DNA of 64,000 nt from positions 11,096,272 through 11,160,271 of the forward strand of contig JACMZG010001914.1 of NCBI GenBank assembly GCA_018340805.1, written 5' to 3'. Every line of letters begins with the position of its first letter. Within the stretch, counting starts at the first letter, position 1. This DNA comes from Microvelia longipes (lineage: Eukaryota; Arthropoda; Insecta; Hemiptera; Veliidae). The notes beneath the pieces are model-generated. The model was not told the origin of the DNA and ran no database searches. It saw only the letters and a program-made list of their open reading frames with translations. Both the position numbers and the translations under genes were made by a program. Of this stretch, positions 59,460-64,000 are shown piece by piece.

Positions 59460-60700
59460 TGGGAGGTTCCTAGGTGACTGGCCGGTAGAATTGACGTACA
59501 TGGCATGTTTTTTATTAATGAAAGACTATTTCGTTTTGTTTGAAAGTAGAATTCGATTTTTTATAGAGTTGTTTTGTATCTCTTACTGACAGTGGAGCTT
59601 TTAATTATAGAGTTTTGTGGAAGACGTTTGACATGTTGAATAGTAAGACCTGTTTTAAATTTATGGCTTAGAGATGACCTTTTCAGTATTAAATAGCTCC
59701 CATAAAATCTATCTATAAAAATAATGTCGTACTTCAAATAAATTTATTTTTTAAAAAGCTTGTAGATAAGTATTTTTTTTAAGTTTAAAAAAAGAATATT
59801 TTACTGACACTATCTAAAATCGGGTCTGAATTTCACTGTCAGAGCCAACCTTTAAAGATATCTACAAGCTTAGCTATAAAAAGACCTCTTATCTGGGAGT
59901 GAAGTAAAAAATAAATACATCTTAACTTAGCAACAACAATCCGTGTCATGTTCAGAGGAAAGAAGAAGAAAATTCTGGGATCGCGATAAGATAATGTAAA
60001 GGATGTATAATTTAGTAGATAAGAGGAAAGCAGGTTAGGGTTTAGAGTTAAATAATTAGCATCTTATTAGTTTTTAATATTAGGGATATTTAAGAACAAT
60101 CCCAAGATTGAAAATATTCATTTAGCTCAACTTATCAATAATAATAAGTTTATTACAACCCAGTTCTTATTACGCTGAACTGTGGAGTTAATTGTTAATT
60201 ATAAACCACATTCTCTTCACTAAATGTTACATTTATTTACAGAGCCGGCTTTTAAATGTAAACAGCTATCAGTGCCGGTGAGATGCGAAACAAGACGTAA
60301 ATATTAAACGTTTTGTTTCAGAAAATGGTCTAACTCTGACAGATTATTCAGATTAGCGCCCCAAGAACGTGAAACACTGTAAACGACGTCCCACTTAACT
60401 TAAAATGTGTTGCTTACCGACGACCTTAAATTGGACACGGGTTATTTTTGGTCACATATTGACTCCAGACTAGTTTCTTTTCATTGAGAACTTTTCTTTC
60501 GCAAAGGACCTTTTTCCAGGAGAAACATTTAATATTTAATATAACATTCTTAATTATACTAAATTTTTGAAAATTTTCCTGACGTGATATATACCCGGTT
60601 TTCAAAAGAGTTTGTGTCCATCCCATGGTTGATTTTTGTACCATGTTTAATAAAATATTTATCCGTTTAAGAGATAGATTGTTTACGAGATTCCGCTAGA
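59460..60700. other. No feature recognised
   Basis: AT-rich. 60600-60690 resembles 7640-7730 (ggttgatttttgtacca). Confidence 0.4.
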
Positions 60701-60716
60701 CATACACACACTCACA

Positions 60717-60719
60717 ATA

Positions 60720-60793
<74 letters not shown>
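60717..60793. repeat. (TA)n microsatellite
   Basis: TA array. Confidence 0.95.
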
Positions 60794-60795
<2 letters not shown>

Positions 60796-60799
60796 AAAT

Positions 60800-61750
60800 T
60801 AACGAAGAACTAAATAAGAAAGAAGCACGATTAGATGGATAAACTCAGTATTTTATCATTTTCGTCTCACCTTAAAAACCTAAATGCTAAAAAACTTTCA
60901 TGACTTGCCTTAAGGAACTTAAGGCATTTTTCAGGAAAAAAGATCTTGTAAGACGAGAGGTTTTCTTTAAAAATCTTAAATTTTCCTTATATTTTGTAGA
61001 AAAAATCAAGCTTCTAAAAACCTTAAACCATCTAAGTATGAAAAAAGTTTAAAGATTTGGACACACTCTTGGGTCAACCCTCTACCACTCGCACCACCTC
61101 ATTAGCAAATTCTTTTTCTGTGTGAGCCATACGAGTAAAATCGTTCTTTCTCGTATACAATATTCCATATTCCTATGAATTAATTTTAATGCCTTTTAGT
61201 ATTTCCTACAATCCAAAACAGGTTGCTGTTTTCACAGTCAGTTTTTCATTGGAGAACTCATCAAAGTCTGTCTCTTTGAATTCACTGTTTGTACTTACGG
61301 ATTTTACTAAGTATAAGAATACGGACGCACGGATGAAATCATTCTTTCTCGTAAACAATCATCCATCTTTATTCATAAATATTTTATTTTTAATGCTTTT
61401 TAGCGTTTCGAAAAAGCCAAAAGAGGGTGGTACGAAGAACTCTTTGTAATCTGTTTCTTCGAAGTCAATTTTCTATTCTCAGAATGTCTTTTGTTTTTAT
61501 TTAAGGGGAGTTCTACTTGTTTGTCGGTATTTTTATGTAATTATTTTTTTAATTCATTGATTTACTATTTTTAATTTAGTTTTATTTAATGTATTGTTTT
61601 ATTTTCAATGTTAATATTTTCATTTTGCCGTTATCATTTGAAGAATAAGATAAGTGAGATTAATGATAATTCATTTAAAAGGTGGCAGATACAAAATTAT
61701 TACTTTAGTGAAAAAATTGACTAACGAAATACATTACACAATTAGCGTCC
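60800..61750. other. No feature recognised
   Basis: A pair of related segments, 61130-61290 and 61320-61450 (gtaaaatcgttctttctcgt against gatgaaatcattctttctcg), suggests an old ~190-bp duplication. Confidence 0.4.
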
Positions 61751-61757
61751 TATGATT

Positions 61758-61955
61758 AAAGGAACGAAGAATAGAGTCTCTCCACAAAACAATAATTTAT
61801 TCAAAGTGCTTTCAATTTAACATGAGGCCATCATCAGTGCCTATACAAAGAAAACTTTGTACAGGCACTGTATAGGTATTACTTTTCTTTGTATTGGCAC
61901 TGAACGTTTTGACTAAATTATTGTTTTGTGGAGAGACTCTTTTCTTCGTTCCTTT
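61758..61955. mobile_element. Foldback/MITE-like element with 42-bp arms
   Basis: Arms 61758-61799 and 61914-61955 (aaaggaacgaagaatagagt ... caataattta) match inverted with one difference. Inside, words such as cagtgcctatacaaagaaaa recur inverted. Confidence 0.85.
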
Positions 61956-61959
61956 AGTT

Positions 61960-64000
61960 ATGAACAACTCCACTGGTGCTCTATTTAAATCATACGTCTT
62001 ATGATGCTATTATTCAAATTGGTGTTGTCTGTGTTGTTTTTTATTAACTTGAAAGAAGCTGATCTTTTACCATCATCGACTCATCCTCCTTTTTAAAGTG
62101 ACCTTCCTTTTAAGAATAATTCCATAAACATTAGCTGAAATGGTGCCTAAAATGAAAAAAAAGACTTGGTTAAAAAAATAAATTATTACCTTCAATTTAT
62201 TTTTTTAAATAAGTTCTTTTTGGCAAAAATATACACACTTTCAAATTATTAAAAGGATTTTTGTCATTTCTCTTATAAATTTTACAAGTATTTAAAAAAA
62301 GTTATTTTCCCGAATAAATACACATTTTTAACCCAACATGTTTTATCTGAGGACATTAACACCTTTTTAATAACTAATTATCTTCATAATACCTCCATTT
62401 TTCATTAGTAATAACATATTAATTAATTAATTAATGTAATCGTTAAGCTCTTGTTTTAGATTAATTATTATGATGCTTCTGGAAGCATTTTTTTTCAAGT
62501 TTCATTTAATATTAGTGAAAGCTCTTTTATGTTCATTATTTTATAAGCTAATTCCACCTCTCATGTTACCAATGGTTATTTTATTAGTGTTTGTTTTATT
62601 ATTACAATATTTTAATTTATTATATTTTTCATTATTAGTATATTTTAATTATATAGGACTCAGATATTCTTTGAAGGATTTATCTACTTGTTATTTATTT
62701 ATTTTGTCTGAAAATCGTAATCAGTCAGTGAAACTTATTAGTCCGAAGTATCCAAAGGTGTGCTCTATTTACAAGACTTGACCTCCTAACCCCTAGTACC
62801 TACTAAGCAGAAAATTTTATTTTTACCACCAACAATATAAAATCCTCTCTCTTCAAGAGAAGAAATCAAAGGACGTGCCCCTCGGTCACTGATGCATCTA
62901 GCGGTAGTCCCGCGACCTACTGATGCAGTTATGAATCTTCTGGGCCTTGTATCTTCTGTTTAATACAAATCCAACAAATGCTTCTTTGAGTCTTACTTAA
63001 AACACAACCCTATAACCTCACCTATTACTGTCAAGACGTACGTTTCCTCCTGAAATAGTGCTGCTTTAGACTAGAATAGATGACAGGTTTAAGAAGTGCC
63101 GACTCTATTCTGACGCAGACAGCAAGGCAGGCTTTTAACTAAACAATAAAATGGCCCTATTTGACGAAATATCATAAGACCTTTTCTTTAAACCTATAAA
63201 GTTAATAATAAAGTTATTAATAAATTTTATTTTTTAATAAAAAAAATAATTAAAATTCCTGAGTTTTTAAACGAATAACTTTAAGAATTTATCAAACTCT
63301 TACAACAAATTCCTTTCTCATTAAAAGAAAATATTATGTAGGATATTTAAGAACAAAATCTCTACGCCCTATGATTAGAGGGAGAGAGGGAGGTAGAGAT
63401 AAAGAGTTTGAGATATAAAGGCAATATTAATAATTGAGATAGAGTGTAATTATAGCAATCCGTGGCTTACTTGATTTGAAAGAAGACGTGACGTGAAGTT
63501 GACCAGGCCTGGTGAAGCTGAATATCCAAAATTGACCGGAAGCACGGTGTACACAGCACAACAGAGCACAGATTGATATTTAGTTTACGCGACCACAACA
63601 GCACTGATTTCGGCACACGGAAAGTTAAGAAATGAAAATAAGAATAGTTTATAATAAAATAGTGAGATATAATAATATGATAACACTCGGAGAGGAAGAG
63701 GTAAAGAGAACGAACTAAACGGGATCGAGGTTGGTAAAATACAAGATGGCGAGGAAAAGTGTGTGGAAAAAGAGCGGGAAAGGTTAGGAAAATGCGGGAA
63801 AACACGAAGTTACATAATTAAACATAAGAGCGCAGCATACGGGGATACAGTGCACTCTATCGAATATATAAGGAAAAATAAAGATCAAATACTTAACAAA
63901 CCCCCCACCGAAACCTATGGTTTCAGAAGAGTTGCAAAAGAAAAGAGACTTGCAAAGCTAAGTAAACAAAATCAACAGCATCCAGCTGAAATAAAGTTCG
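61960..64000. other. No gene recognised to the window end
   Basis: 62470-62781 is T-rich and reads as a hydrophobic frame of no recognisable family. 63440-64000 is purine-rich, less AT, and may be the edge of another retroelement. The missing last exon of the DIP-like gene was not found. Confidence 0.4.

Noticed and set aside
60243..60307. Possible terminal exon of the DIP-like gene (acceptor ttacag, correct phase, stop after 21 codons)
   Set aside because: Fits phase, but the short basic tail has no membrane anchor or GPI signal. Similar phase-correct candidates occur by chance (for example about 55860 and 60322).
62470..62781. 103-codon hydrophobic open frame, considered as the missing membrane-anchor exon
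   Set aside because: T-rich low-complexity sequence with no suitable acceptor/phase and no family resemblance.
63467..63805. 112-codon minus-strand open frame
   Set aside because: No recognisable domain; reverse complement of purine-rich, possibly retroelement-edge sequence.

Overview
The window looks like AT-rich insect (at least arthropod) nuclear DNA. It is dominated by one spread-out gene on the + strand: an immunoglobulin-superfamily cell-surface protein of the lachesin / DIP (Dpr-interacting protein) group, closest in wording to the DIP-eta/theta/zeta branch. Seven coding exons can be placed to the base (5874-6081, 8529-8708, 22624-22752, 23245-23385, 45568-45717, 49325-49393, 53648-53776). 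Together they give 335 codons plus one base with no stop or frame break. They cover the second half of Ig1, all of Ig2, all of Ig3, a Thr/Pro-rich linker and an acidic/proline-rich stalk. The exon for the first half of Ig1 and the signal peptide must lie upstream of the window. The exon for the C-terminal membrane anchor was not found and probably lies downstream. No other host gene was recognised. Order-level taxonomy cannot be settled from this sequence.

The rest is intron (492 bp to 22.2 kb) and is packed with mobile-element debris. Retroelements: a Penelope-like element with the end of its reverse transcriptase and a GIY-YIG endonuclease (minus strand, 51.5-52.8 kb); a second Penelope RT fragment (21.4-21.8 kb); a LINE with RT plus RNase H (minus, 23.9-25.5 kb); a second LINE RT tail (plus, 56.5-57.4 kb); and a probable Ty1/copia-type LTR with primer-binding site (0.5-1.3 kb). 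SINEs: tRNA-derived heads at 2.2, 11.0, 29.9 and 42.1 kb, the 29.9 kb copy having a perfect 11-bp target-site duplication, and a separate family whose head derives from 5S rRNA (10.3, 17.8, 19.1, 31.6, 48.7 kb).

About a dozen foldback/MITE-like inverted repeats are present, several with long, nearly identical arms, and one MITE has an 11-bp duplicated target. There are also many minisatellites (periods about 21, 30, 31, 33, 39, 60/120, 102 and 140 bp) and long (TA)n arrays. Most apparent open frames outside the seven exons are by-products of these repeats.

The most interesting signals are: (i) the 5S-rRNA-derived SINE family; (ii) a small structured motif, CTGANGA + N + short stem-loop + GAAA, found at five places with different but still pairing stem bases, one at the 3' side of the Penelope element, resembling but not exactly matching a hammerhead ribozyme core; (iii) the Penelope copy whose 5' break falls in its RT catalytic motif and is sealed by a hairpin; and (iv) the density of foldback elements. 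No new gene system could be demonstrated.
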